Part shown: in pieces, positions 7,810-16,605 of the stretch
Position numbering within the stretch: the first letter of the stretch is position 1
How the letters are laid out: each line of letters begins with the position of its first letter
Origin: Hymenobacter sp. APR13
GTDB taxonomy: Bacteria > Bacteroidota > Bacteroidia > Cytophagales > Hymenobacteraceae
DNA: 64,000 bases
Assembly (NCBI RefSeq): GCF_000737515.1
Contig: NZ_CP006587.1
Location: 2,723,001-2,787,000, forward strand
Direction of reading: 5' to 3'
Made by a program: the position numbers and the translations under genes
Notes under the pieces: model-generated
The model's input: only the letters and a program-made list of their open reading frames with translations
What the model was told of the DNA's origin: nothing
Database searches by the model: none

Positions 7810-10800
7810 ATGCGACTACCTTCTTATGGTGCGGTGCTGGCCTTGCTGGCCGCCGCGCCCCTGGCCGCGCAGGGCCAGAAAGCGGCCGTACGCCCCGCTG
7901 CTACCACTTCTGCTACTACGGCCGCGGCCACCCTGCCGCCCCTCGTCGATTCGCGGCAGGCCGTAAACCAGGGCATTGAACTGCACGACCAGGGCGACTA
8001 CGCCGGGGCCATTGCCCTGTACAGCAGCATCACGCCCGGCGACACGCTGTATGCCGCCGCCCAGAGCGAGCTGGCCACCAGCTACGTGGCGCTGGAAAAA
8101 TACCAGGAAGCCGTAGACGCCGCCACCCGCGCCCTGGCCCAGCACTTCCACGACCCGCAGCCCTACGTGGCGCTGTCGTGGGCCGAGGAGGAGCTCAAGC
8201 ACCCCGAAAAGGCCCAGGCCGCCTACGATACCGGCCTCAAGCACTTCCCCTACAATCAGAATCTGTGGTTCAACCAGGGCGTGTTTCAGGTGGCCACCAA
8301 GCAGTTTGCCCCAGGCTTTGCCAGCCTGCAGCGTGGGGTGTCCCTGAAGCCCACCCACGCCAACAGTCATTATCAGCTGGCCTACCTGGCCAGCCGGCAG
8401 GGCCACACCAGCCACGCCATGCTCAGCATGCTCACGTACCTGCTGCTGCAGCCTGCGGCCAGCAGCCACAACATGCTGGTGGCCCTGGAAGAGCAGGCCA
8501 CCCGCACGGCGGTGGTGGAAGAAGCTGATAAAATTGCCCCGTTCACGCCCAACGCTGCTTTCACGGAGCTCGATGCCCTGCTCGATTCCAAGATTGCGCT
8601 GCGCAAGGACTATGTGTCGAAGGTGAAATTTGATGCGGCGCTGGTGAAGCAGCTACAGCTGCTGGTGGAGAAGTTTCCGGCCCCGGCTGCTGCCTCTACC
8701 GACGACTTCTGGCTGCGCCTCTACGGCCCGCTGGTAACCCAGCTCCGCCTCAACGACAACCTGACCACTGCCACCTACCTCGCCCTGGCCTCCGCCGACG
8801 ACCAGAAGGCCGCCCAGTGGATCAAGGGCAACAAGAGCCGCATCGAGAAATTCTACACGGCCATTTCGCCGGCGCTGCTGCAGATTCGGGAGCAGCAGTC
8901 ATTTATGCACGACGGCAAATCCGTGCAGGCCAAAGGCTGGTTTGATGATAAGGGCGTGCTCAACGGCATCGGCGAAGGCACGGTGGAAGGGGAGGAGCGC
9001 CGCTTTACGGGGCCGTGGCTGTTCACGGACGAGAGCGGCACCGTTCGGCAGCAGGGCCTCTACGGCCCTGATTTCAAGCGCACCGGCCCCTGGCGCATCT
9101 ACTACGCCACCGGCGTGCTGGAGCGCACCGCCACTTACCGCAATGGCGAGCTGGACGGCCTCGTGCGCGACTACCACGACAACGGCCAGCCCGCCAGCGA
9201 GGCCACGTACGTCAACGGCAAGACCGAGGGCGTGCTGAAGGTGTTCAGCTACTGCGGCGAGCTGGAAGGCACCCGCACCTTCCGGGCCGGCGACCTGAGC
9301 GGCCCTTACCGGGAGCTGTACCCCGACGGCAAAACCAAGATGCAGGTGGAAGTGCGCGCCGACAAGCAGGAGGGCGCCCAAACCCACTTCTACCCCGACG
9401 GCACCAAGGAGTACGAGTACAACTACGTGGGCGGCAAAAAGCAGGGCCCTTTCCTGGTGAACTACGCCGACAACCAGCCCGAAAAGCGCGGCACCTACGA
9501 CCAGGACGAGCTGCACGGCCCCTACACCGACTACTTCTCCAACGGCCAGCTGCAGAACACCGGCACCTACACCCGCGGCAAGCAGACCGGCGTGTGGAAA
9601 AGCTACTTCGCCGACGGCCGCCCCAGCGACGAGAAAAGCTTCGACGAGGCCGGCGAGCTGCACGGCCCCTTCCGCGACTACACCTACCAGGGCAAGCTCT
9701 ACGCCGAAGTGGAGTACGAGCACGGCCGCATCACGCGGCAGCGCTACTTCGACCCCGCCACCGGCAGCCGTCTGCAGGATACGCCCGTGCCCAAAAAGGG
9801 CCGCGTGGCCGTGCAGATCTACGGCGCCGAAACCGGCGTGACCGGCACTGGCACCTACATCGACGGCTTCATGGAAGGCGAGTGGCGCTGGAGCTACGCC
9901 AACGGCCTGCTGCAGCAAATCCGGCACTATAAGCTGGGCCAGCTGCAGGGCCCGGCCCTCGACTACCACGCCAACGGCCAGCTCAAGCAGCGCACCAGCT
10001 ACGACGGCGGCCAGCTGGAGGGCAGCTTCGAGAGCTTCCTGCGCGACGGCCAGCGCTACCAGACCGGCTACTACCGCGCCGGCCAGCAGCAGGGCCCCTG
10101 GCGCGAGTTCTACGCCGACGGCCAGGTGAGCGAGGAGTACGAAATGCACCAGGGCCAGAAAAACGGCCCCACCCGCAGCTTCGCCCCCAACGGCAAGCTC
10201 ACCGAGTCGCGCCTCTACGGCTTCGGGCGCAAGCTGCAGCTGACCACCTACGACACCCTGGGCCGCACCGTCAGCCACGTGGCGCTCCGCCCCGATACCA
10301 AGGAGTTCACCTTCACCTTCCCCGGCGGCCAGCCCCACTACCGCACCCAGGTGGCTTGCTACGAAAACCGCGGCCCGGCCCGCTGGTACCATCCCAATGG
10401 CCAGCCGGAAGTGGAGTTCAGCTACGAAGCCGACCAGCGCCACGGGCCCTACAAGTCCTACTACAGCAACGGCAAGCCGCTCTATGAAGGCCGCTACGTC
10501 AACGGCGAGCGGCATGGCGAGTGGAAGGAGTATTACCCCTCGGGCCAGCTGCATTCGGTGGTGAACTACCGCTACGGCAGCTGGGTGGGCGAAACCAAGT
10601 TCTACTTCCCCAACGGTAAGCTCGAAACCGTGCAGACCTACCTCTACGGCACCGCCGAAGGCCCGTCGCGCTACTACAACCCGGCCGGCGAGCTGATGGA
10701 GGAGCGCATGTATGAGCACGGCAACCTCACGGCGTTCCGCAACGGCACCAACCCCGCCGAGCCCTGGCAGCGCATCGAGAAGCTGGCCGGTCCGCTCAAA

Positions 10801-11160
10801 ACCACCTTCGCCAACGGCAAGCCCGCCGCCGACGAAACCGTGAAGGGCGGCATCATGGACGGGCTCCGCACCACCTACTACAGCTCGGGGCAGGTGTTCC
10901 GCCGCATGACCTACCAGAACGGCCTGCTGACCGGCCCGCTCACCGGGTTCTACGCCGACGGCAAGCCTATGGAAGAGGAAGCCTACCTGCATGGCGAGCT
11001 GCACGGCCGCTGCCGCTACTTCCGCCCCGACGGCACCCTGGAGCGCACCGAATCCTACCGCAGTGGCGAAAAGCTCGGCCCTACGGTATATTACGATGCC
11101 CAAGGCAAGCTCACCAAAACCGAAGTGTACTGGAACCAATACGTGTATGAAGGCAAATAA
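7810..11160 (+). CDS. Large secreted TPR plus MORN_2 repeat protein
   Basis: 1116 residues from the ATG at 7810, which gives a standard signal peptide (MRLPSYGAVLALLAAAPLAAQG); an ATG ten codons upstream would also work. Residues about 30-210 are TPR-like helices (GIELHDQGDYAGAIALYSSI, ALEKYQEAVDAATRAL, NLWFNQGVFQVATKQF). From about 350 to the end I count roughly 25 MORN_2-type repeats of the form 'GpwreyyadGqlxxxxxYxxGxxxG' (for example GPWREFYADGQVSEEYEMHQG, GEWKEYYPSGQLH). Such repeats occur in YwqK-like antitoxins and in Bacteroidota envelope proteins, where they form extended beta sheets. The gene overlaps the next one by 14 bp, so the two are almost certainly co-translated. The role is unknown; periplasmic or surface scaffold is an inference. 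Confidence 0.85.
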   Translation: MRLPSYGAVLALLAAAPLAAQGQKAAVRPAATTSATTAAATLPPLVDSRQAVNQGIELHDQGDYAGAIALYSSITPGDTLYAAAQSELATSYVALEKYQEAVDAATRALAQHFHDPQPYVALSWAEEELKHPEKAQAAYDTGLKHFPYNQNLWFNQGVFQVATKQFAPGFASLQRGVSLKPTHANSHYQLAYLASRQGHTSHAMLSMLTYLLLQPAASSHNMLVALEEQATRTAVVEEADKIAPFTPNAAFTELDALLDSKIALRKDYVSKVKFDAALVKQLQLLVEKFPAPAAASTDDFWLRLYGPLVTQLRLNDNLTTATYLALASADDQKAAQWIKGNKSRIEKFYTAISPALLQIREQQSFMHDGKSVQAKGWFDDKGVLNGIGEGTVEGEERRFTGPWLFTDESGTVRQQGLYGPDFKRTGPWRIYYATGVLERTATYRNGELDGLVRDYHDNGQPASEATYVNGKTEGVLKVFSYCGELEGTRTFRAGDLSGPYRELYPDGKTKMQVEVRADKQEGAQTHFYPDGTKEYEYNYVGGKKQGPFLVNYADNQPEKRGTYDQDELHGPYTDYFSNGQLQNTGTYTRGKQTGVWKSYFADGRPSDEKSFDEAGELHGPFRDYTYQGKLYAEVEYEHGRITRQRYFDPATGSRLQDTPVPKKGRVAVQIYGAETGVTGTGTYIDGFMEGEWRWSYANGLLQQIRHYKLGQLQGPALDYHANGQLKQRTSYDGGQLEGSFESFLRDGQRYQTGYYRAGQQQGPWREFYADGQVSEEYEMHQGQKNGPTRSFAPNGKLTESRLYGFGRKLQLTTYDTLGRTVSHVALRPDTKEFTFTFPGGQPHYRTQVACYENRGPARWYHPNGQPEVEFSYEADQRHGPYKSYYSNGKPLYEGRYVNGERHGEWKEYYPSGQLHSVVNYRYGSWVGETKFYFPNGKLETVQTYLYGTAEGPSRYYNPAGELMEERMYEHGNLTAFRNGTNPAEPWQRIEKLAGPLKTTFANGKPAADETVKGGIMDGLRTTYYSSGQVFRRMTYQNGLLTGPLTGFYADGKPMEEEAYLHGELHGRCRYFRPDGTLERTESYRSGEKLGPTVYYDAQGKLTKTEVYWNQYVYEGK

Positions 11161-13117
11161 CCGGTTTGGTGGCGCCCTGGCGCTGCTTTTGGGCGCCGCC
11201 ACGCTGGTGGCCGCGCCGCACATGGCCCACGCCCAGCAGCCCACCCAGCTGGTGGCCGAAATGCAGGCCAAGTTTCCGGGCGAGAAGGCCGTGTACCTCG
11301 ACTACCGCACCGACCTCACCTTCGCGGTGCAGGGCGACTCGGTGGTGGTGCTGGCCCGCCACCACCAGGACATGCTGCACCTCGACGCGCAGTCGGCCAT
11401 GTACGCCAACGACAAGGTGTTCAACTCCCACTTCAGCCGCGTGCAGAAGCTGGACGCCCGCACCCTGGTGCCCGCCGGCAACAGCTACAAAACGGTGAAG
11501 GTGACCGACTACAAGGAGAAGTTCGAGGTGCAGTCGGGCATTTTCTACGACGACACCCGCTCCACCACCTGGAGCTTCCCGGCCGTGACGCCCGGCGCCC
11601 GCACCGTGACCGACTACACCGTGCGCCACCCCGACCCGCGGTTTCTGCTGCCGTTCTACTTCGGCTCCTACGTGCCCGTGCGCCACGCCGAGCTGACCAT
11701 CACGGCGCCCAAAAACGTGAAAATCAGCCACCGTATGTTTCATGTCGAGGGCCTGAAAATCAACTTCAGCAAGCAGGAGAAAGGCAGCACCGTTACGTAC
11801 CGCTGGAGCGCCGACGACCTGCCCAGCCCCCCGCGCGACGACGACGGCCCCGAGGCGGCCTACTACCTGCCGCACCTCGTGTATTTCGTGGAGGAAGTGC
11901 CCTCCGCCGACGGGCAGGCCCGCCGTATGCTGGCCGGCGTGCCCGAGCTCTACAGTCTGTATTCGGGCTTCGTGAGCAAGCTCGACCCGCAGGAAAGCCC
12001 CGCCCTGCGCCGCGTGGTTGACTCGCTGGCCGTGGGCGCCAAAACCGAGCAGGAAAAGGTGCAGCGCGTGTACTATTGGGTGCAGGACAACATCCGCTAC
12101 GTGGCCTTCGAAAACGGCATGGGCGGCTTCATTCCGCGCGACGCCGGCGCGGTGTACGCCAAGCGCTACGGCGACTGCAAGGACATGGCCAACCTCACCC
12201 GCGAAATGCTGCGCATGGCCGGCATCAAGTCCTACCTCACCTGGATTGGCACCCGCGACCTGCCCTACCGCTACTCCGAGCTGGCCACGCCCGGCGTCGA
12301 CAACCACATGATAACCACCTACGAGGCCAGCCCCGGCCAGTACGTGTTCCTCGATGCCACCAACAAGTACATGCCCTTCGGCATGCCCTCGGCCTTCATT
12401 CAAGGCAAAGAGGCGCTGCTGGCCATCGATGGCAAGAACTGCAAAGTGGTGCCGGTGCCGGTGATGAGCCAGGAGCGCAGCCCCGTTTCGGACGTGTCGC
12501 AGCTGGTGCTGGATGAGAAGGGTGGTTTGCGCGGCAAGGGCAGCCTGCAGCTGCTGGGCTACCCCAAAGTGATGCAGAGCTACGCCCTCGACGGCCTCGA
12601 CCAGACCGAGGAAACCAAGTACGTGAAGGCGCTGCTGGAGCGCGGTAACAACAAGTTCTTTGTCGACAAATACAGCGTCAGCCACCTCGACACCCGCGAA
12701 AAGCCACTCACTATCGACTACGAGTACCGCCTGCAGGACTACGTGCAGAAGCTCGACGACGAAATCTACGTGAACCTGAACCTGGAGCAGCCCTACGCCC
12801 ACGACAAGATTGACGCCGCCAAGCGCCGCCTACCCCGCGTAAACGAGTACGCCAGCCAGAACCACACCCGCACCGAGCTGGAAATTCCGGCCGGCTACGA
12901 CGTAGAGTATCTGCCGCCCGTCGCCGAAATGCGCGACCCGGTATTCGGCTTCAAGGTGAAATACGAGCGCCAGGGCAACAAAATCGTGCAGGACAAGGAA
13001 GTCTACATCAACTACCTGCTGCTCCAGCCCCAGCAGTTCGGCCAGTGGAACGCCGTGGTCGACAAGCTCAACGCCGCCTACCGCGAAACCGTCATTTTCA
13101 AGCGCCGGAAGGTCTGA
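11147..13117 (+). CDS. Secreted DUF3857 transglutaminase-like protein
   Basis: 656 residues. The start lies inside the end of the MORN protein and gives a signal peptide (MKANNRFGGALALLLGAATLVAAPHMAHAQ). Residues about 50-240 form the DUF3857 beta domain; about 300-430 are a transglutaminase core with all three catalytic residues visible: Cys344 in KRYGDCKDMANL, His387 in VDNHMITTYE and Asp403 in YVFLDATNK. The C-terminal 200 residues are beta-rich (LEIPAGYDVEYLPP). Proteins of this layout are exported in Bacteroidota, and a protease or amide-transfer role is usually assumed. The coupling to the MORN protein suggests they act together. Confidence 0.88.
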   Translation: MKANNRFGGALALLLGAATLVAAPHMAHAQQPTQLVAEMQAKFPGEKAVYLDYRTDLTFAVQGDSVVVLARHHQDMLHLDAQSAMYANDKVFNSHFSRVQKLDARTLVPAGNSYKTVKVTDYKEKFEVQSGIFYDDTRSTTWSFPAVTPGARTVTDYTVRHPDPRFLLPFYFGSYVPVRHAELTITAPKNVKISHRMFHVEGLKINFSKQEKGSTVTYRWSADDLPSPPRDDDGPEAAYYLPHLVYFVEEVPSADGQARRMLAGVPELYSLYSGFVSKLDPQESPALRRVVDSLAVGAKTEQEKVQRVYYWVQDNIRYVAFENGMGGFIPRDAGAVYAKRYGDCKDMANLTREMLRMAGIKSYLTWIGTRDLPYRYSELATPGVDNHMITTYEASPGQYVFLDATNKYMPFGMPSAFIQGKEALLAIDGKNCKVVPVPVMSQERSPVSDVSQLVLDEKGGLRGKGSLQLLGYPKVMQSYALDGLDQTEETKYVKALLERGNNKFFVDKYSVSHLDTREKPLTIDYEYRLQDYVQKLDDEIYVNLNLEQPYAHDKIDAAKRRLPRVNEYASQNHTRTELEIPAGYDVEYLPPVAEMRDPVFGFKVKYERQGNKIVQDKEVYINYLLLQPQQFGQWNAVVDKLNAAYRETVIFKRRKV

Positions 13118-13130
13118 GCACGGCTGCGCA

Positions 13131-13212
13131 GGTGTCCCAGGGCTGAAGCCCTGGGCTACGCAGTGCCCATTGTCCACCGCTGACTAGCCCAGGGCTTCAG
13201 CCCTGGGACGCC
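13131..13212. repeat. Inverted repeat, CCCAGGGCTGAAGCCCTGGG family
   Basis: The arms of 27 bp (13131-13157 and 13186-13212) match at all but one position (GGTGTCCC vs GGCGTCCC), and each arm contains its own 20-bp palindrome. It lies 13 bp after the stop of the first DUF3857 gene. It is related to the repeat at 2.5 kb. Confidence 0.85.
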
Positions 13213-13286
13213 CGCGCCGATTACTAACCCAGCCCGTTTTATCCATCGGGAAATCCCGCGCCATTGGGCGCCTGTTTTATCTTACT

Positions 13287-15272
13287 ATGACCCTACTTTC
13301 CGTTGCCCGCGCCACTGCGGCTTCCCTGCTGCTGCTCACGGCGGCCGCGCCGCTCCACGCCCAACAGGCGCCCAAAACCCTGCAGTACGCCACCTATACC
13401 TGGGACGCCAAGCGCACCAAGCGCCTGCCCGTGACGGAGGCCGAAGCCAAGCTGCCGGCCCTGATTCTGCGCGACTTCACGGCCCACGAGTTCAGCGCCG
13501 GCGACAAGGAGCTGCAGATCTACTCCACCGAGCACCGGATTCTGCGCGTCAACACCTCCGACGGCATCGAGCAGTTCAACAAAATCTACATCCCGCAGGA
13601 CGGCGGCCGGCTGGTGTACCTGAAGGCCCGCACCATCAGCCCGCGCGGCGAGGTGGTGGAGGTGAGCGAAAGCAACATGAAGGAGCTCAAGGACCAGGAC
13701 GGCGGCCGCGGCTTCAAGATTTTTGCGGTGGAAGGCGTGGAGAAAGGCTCGGAAATCGAGTACGTGTTCTTGCGCGAGCGGCCGGCCAAGTTCTTCGGGC
13801 GCGAGTACCTGCAAAGCGGCCTACCGGCCCACGACGTGTCGTTTGAGCTGATTTCGCCGGAGGCTCTCACCTTCGAAGCGCGCGTGTACCACGGCCCCGC
13901 TGCCCGCCCCGATACCGTGGTGGCCGGCAAGCGCATCATCCGCCTGCGCCTGCCCGACGTGGCCGCTGCCCGCGAGGAAGCCTTTGCCGCCGGCAACGCC
14001 GAGCGCATGCGCCTGGAGTACAAGCTGGCCTACACCGCCCAGCGCGGCCGCACCCGCCTCTTCACTTGGGCCGACGCCAGCCAGTACCTGCACGGCACCG
14101 TGTACTCGCTCAGCAAAGACGAAACCAAGGCCGTGGATAAGGTGCTGAAAGACGCCAGGCTGCCCGCCAGCGGCGACACGGAAACCCGCGTGAAGGCGCT
14201 GGAAAACTACCTCAAAACCAGCTTCAACCTGGCCGAGGACGGCGAAAGCAACATCCAGCGCATTGCGGCCACCAAAAACGCCTCCGAGCTGGGCCTGACC
14301 CGCCTGTTTGCCGCGCTGCTGCGCCGCCAGGGCATCGAGCACGAGCTGGTGATAACCTCCGACCGCTCCGACGCCGTGTTCGACGACACCTTCGACACTT
14401 GGAACTACCTCGACAACTACGCCTTCTACTTCCCCGAAACCAAGCAGCTGCTGGCTCCGTCGCGGCCCGATTTCCGCTACGGCATGCTGCCCCCCGGCTG
14501 GACCGCCAACAAGGGCCTGTTCGTGCGCACCGTGAAGCTGGGCTCCACCGAGTCGGCCGTGGGCACCGTGCGTGACATCCCGACCCTGACCGCCGAGCAA
14601 AGCCCCAACGACCTCGACATCAGCGTGAAGTTCACGCCCGAGCTCGACAAGGCCCTCGTGAACGTGCACCAGGTGCTGGGCGGCTACCACGCCCAGGTGA
14701 TTCAGCCGTTTTTCTCGCTGATTCCGGAAGAGAAGCGCACCGAGGTGTTGCAGGAGTTGGTGAAAGGCAGCGTGCCCGACGCCACCTTCCAGAGCCTGAA
14801 AGCCACCAACGGTGAAGCCGGTCTGAGCCCGCTCAGCAAGCCGTTTCTGGTAGATGCCAGCGTGGAATCGTCGTCGTTGCTCAACAAGGCTGGCCAGCGC
14901 TACCTGTTCAAAGTCGGGGAGCTGCTGGGGCCGCAGTCGGAGCTGTACCAGACCGAAGCCCGGCAGTACGACGTGGAAAACGACTTCAACCGCCGCTACA
15001 ACCGTACCATCACGCTGGAGCTGCCAGCAGGATACCAGATCCGCAACCTCCAGGACCTGAACGCCAACGTGCAGGCCGGCCCCGACGCCAAAGACCCGCT
15101 CTACTACTTCACCTCGAAGTACGCCGTGCAGGGCCAGACCGTCACGGTCACCATCACGGAAGCCTACCGCCAGATCCGCTGGCCCAAGAAGGACTTCGAA
15201 GCCTTCCGCGACGTGGTAAACGCCGCCGCCAACTTCAACAAAGTGGTGCTGGTGCTGGAAAAGAAAGGCTGA
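13287..15272 (+). CDS. Secreted DUF3857 protein without catalytic cysteine
   Basis: 661 residues with a signal peptide (ATAASLLLLTAAAPLHAQ). DUF3857-type strands fill about 30-250 (LQIYSTEHRILRVNTSDGIEQFN, VVEVSESNMKEL). The region aligned with the transglutaminase core (about 295-400: VKALENYLKTSFNLAEDG, ATKNASELGLTRLFAALLRRQGIEHEL) keeps the helix after the active site but not Gly-Asp-Cys. I found no cysteine anywhere in the protein, so it cannot be a Cys-dependent transglutaminase. It is the second DUF3857 gene in a row, separated from the first by a palindromic repeat, and is likely a non-catalytic partner or binding protein. Confidence 0.85.
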   Translation: MTLLSVARATAASLLLLTAAAPLHAQQAPKTLQYATYTWDAKRTKRLPVTEAEAKLPALILRDFTAHEFSAGDKELQIYSTEHRILRVNTSDGIEQFNKIYIPQDGGRLVYLKARTISPRGEVVEVSESNMKELKDQDGGRGFKIFAVEGVEKGSEIEYVFLRERPAKFFGREYLQSGLPAHDVSFELISPEALTFEARVYHGPAARPDTVVAGKRIIRLRLPDVAAAREEAFAAGNAERMRLEYKLAYTAQRGRTRLFTWADASQYLHGTVYSLSKDETKAVDKVLKDARLPASGDTETRVKALENYLKTSFNLAEDGESNIQRIAATKNASELGLTRLFAALLRRQGIEHELVITSDRSDAVFDDTFDTWNYLDNYAFYFPETKQLLAPSRPDFRYGMLPPGWTANKGLFVRTVKLGSTESAVGTVRDIPTLTAEQSPNDLDISVKFTPELDKALVNVHQVLGGYHAQVIQPFFSLIPEEKRTEVLQELVKGSVPDATFQSLKATNGEAGLSPLSKPFLVDASVESSSLLNKAGQRYLFKVGELLGPQSELYQTEARQYDVENDFNRRYNRTITLELPAGYQIRNLQDLNANVQAGPDAKDPLYYFTSKYAVQGQTVTVTITEAYRQIRWPKKDFEAFRDVVNAAANFNKVVLVLEKKG

Positions 15273-15289
15273 TTTCAGGCTTGCAGACC

Positions 15290-15384
15290 GTCATGCAGAG
15301 GCGCAGCCGAAGCATCTCGCGTGCTGATGCAGGAGTAGTAACTCAACGTCAGCACGCGAGATGCTTCGCTGCGCTCTGCATGAC
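15290..15384. repeat. Inverted repeat, GTCATGCAGAGGCGCAGCC family
   Basis: Arms of about 36 bp (15290-15326 and 15349-15384; cores GTCATGCAGAG and CGAGATGCTTCG) enclose a 22-nt loop. It starts 18 bp after the DUF3857 stop. The family is the same as at 6.05 and 47.49 kb. Confidence 0.85.
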
Positions 15385-15502
15385 GAGTTGTTGATGCGTT
15401 GATCAGGACCTTCTCCTCAGATGCACCAGCCGGGCCGCCATTGTTCGGCATGCCGAATATTTTCTGTTCTTTGTAGTGCTTCGCCTTCAGCCTGCTACTA
15501 CC

Positions 15503-15997
15503 ATGCACACCCTCCCCGACACGCCCGCGGCCGCCGCTTTCCGCCGCACCATTTCCAGTCCGTTGAAGCTGCGCCTGTTCATGCTGCGCAGTTTGCCGAT
15601 GGCGTATCTGGCGGGGCTGCGGCTGCGCGAAATCACGCCGGAGCGGGCCGTCATTACGGTGCCGTTCAAATACCTCACTCAAAATCCGTTTCGCAGCATC
15701 TACTTTGCCTGCCTGAGCATGGCCGCCGAAATGGCCAGCGGCATGCTGGCCATGATGCACATTCAGGGCCAGGGCCGCGTCTCGATGCTGGTGGTGGGAC
15801 TGGAAGCGGAGTTCACCAAAAAGGCTGTGGGGTTGATTGCCTTCACCTCCGAAGACGGCCCGCGCATCGCCCAAACCATTGCCGACAGCCGCGCCAGCGG
15901 CGAAGGTCGCACCGTGGTCTGCACCAGCACCGGCGTCGACCAGGCCGGCGACGTGGTGGCTACCTTCCGGATTACGTGGTCGTTTCGGGCGAAGTAG
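15503..15997 (+). CDS. DUF4442 hotdog-fold protein (thioesterase-like)
   Basis: 164 residues, cytosolic. The sequence fits the DUF4442/PaaI-like hotdog family: a hydrophobic N-terminal helix (LKLRLFMLRSLPMAYLAGLRL), the strand AVITVPFKYLTQNPFRSIYFACLSMAAEMASGMLAM forming the core helix, and a C-terminal sheet (TVVCTSTGVDQAGDVVATFRITWSF). Members hydrolyse acyl-CoA thioesters or act as lipid-binding hotdogs; the substrate is unknown. The ATG was chosen over an upstream TTG because it is the first Met with a normal context. A TTCTTTGTAGT stretch about 30 bp upstream resembles the one before the PPC gene. Confidence 0.8.
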   Translation: MHTLPDTPAAAAFRRTISSPLKLRLFMLRSLPMAYLAGLRLREITPERAVITVPFKYLTQNPFRSIYFACLSMAAEMASGMLAMMHIQGQGRVSMLVVGLEAEFTKKAVGLIAFTSEDGPRIAQTIADSRASGEGRTVVCTSTGVDQAGDVVATFRITWSFRAK

Positions 15998-16050
15998 AAA
16001 GTGCCTCAATCCATGTATAGCACATTGTAAAAATGTCCCAGTAGTACTAT

Positions 16051-16503
16051 ATGAATAAGTACGCTTTACTTTGCCTGATTTCAGGTGTTTTAACCGTGTA
16101 TTGCTCGGCTAATGCGCAGTCTGTCAAATCTGTAGCGGCGACTCAAGAAGCCGGCGCTGCTCCAAGTCAAGCCTATTCGCAAGTGGCAGGTGAAATAGCC
16201 GACTTGATGCGAAGAGCTACTGCTCTATCTGACGATAAAGCGCTGATGTTGCTACGGAAGGAAAGTCCTGCGCTGATAGCACGAGCCGGAAGAGTGAAAC
16301 CACTCTATGTTCGCTGGCTGAAGACTCTGTCTCCAGATGAAATAAAAGTGGAAGAAAGAAGATTGGCTACCTCCTCCTGGGGGAAATACTTTACCAATCT
16401 TGAAAACAGTTTAGAAGCTGCACCTATTGGAGCGAAGGTGAGTCGTAATCGTGCTATTGCAGAGCAGGTTATGAACCTCATGACTATTTTTGATGGGGTA
16501 TAA
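16051..16503 (+). CDS. Small secreted protein, unknown
   Basis: 150 residues with a probable signal peptide (MNKYALLCLISGVLTVYCSANAQ). The rest is mostly helical (IADLMRRATALSDDKALMLLRK, AEQVMNLMTIFDGV) with no family I recognise. Base composition is clearly AT-richer than the flanking genes, and third codon positions are often A or T, as in the 6.9-kb gene. Confidence 0.65.
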   Translation: MNKYALLCLISGVLTVYCSANAQSVKSVAATQEAGAAPSQAYSQVAGEIADLMRRATALSDDKALMLLRKESPALIARAGRVKPLYVRWLKTLSPDEIKVEERRLATSSWGKYFTNLENSLEAAPIGAKVSRNRAIAEQVMNLMTIFDGV

Positions 16504-16605
16504 TTTGCAGGCTAAAAGCGCGTCATGCAACGCATAGCAGCTTGCCAAATAGAGGCTTGGATTGCAGCAACAATCTTTACCACTCCAAGATCCTAACCGG
16601 TAGTT

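Noticed and set aside
7810..11160. MORN_2 protein as an Rhs/YD-repeat toxin
   Set aside because: The repeats are MORN_2-like, lack the YD consensus and RHS core, and there is no toxin domain or immunity gene at the 3' end.
8899..11271. 790-codon open frame antisense to the MORN_2 gene
   Set aside because: High-GC coding DNA often leaves the opposite strand open; the translation is Val/Ala/Leu-rich without motifs, and the forward frame has clear domains.
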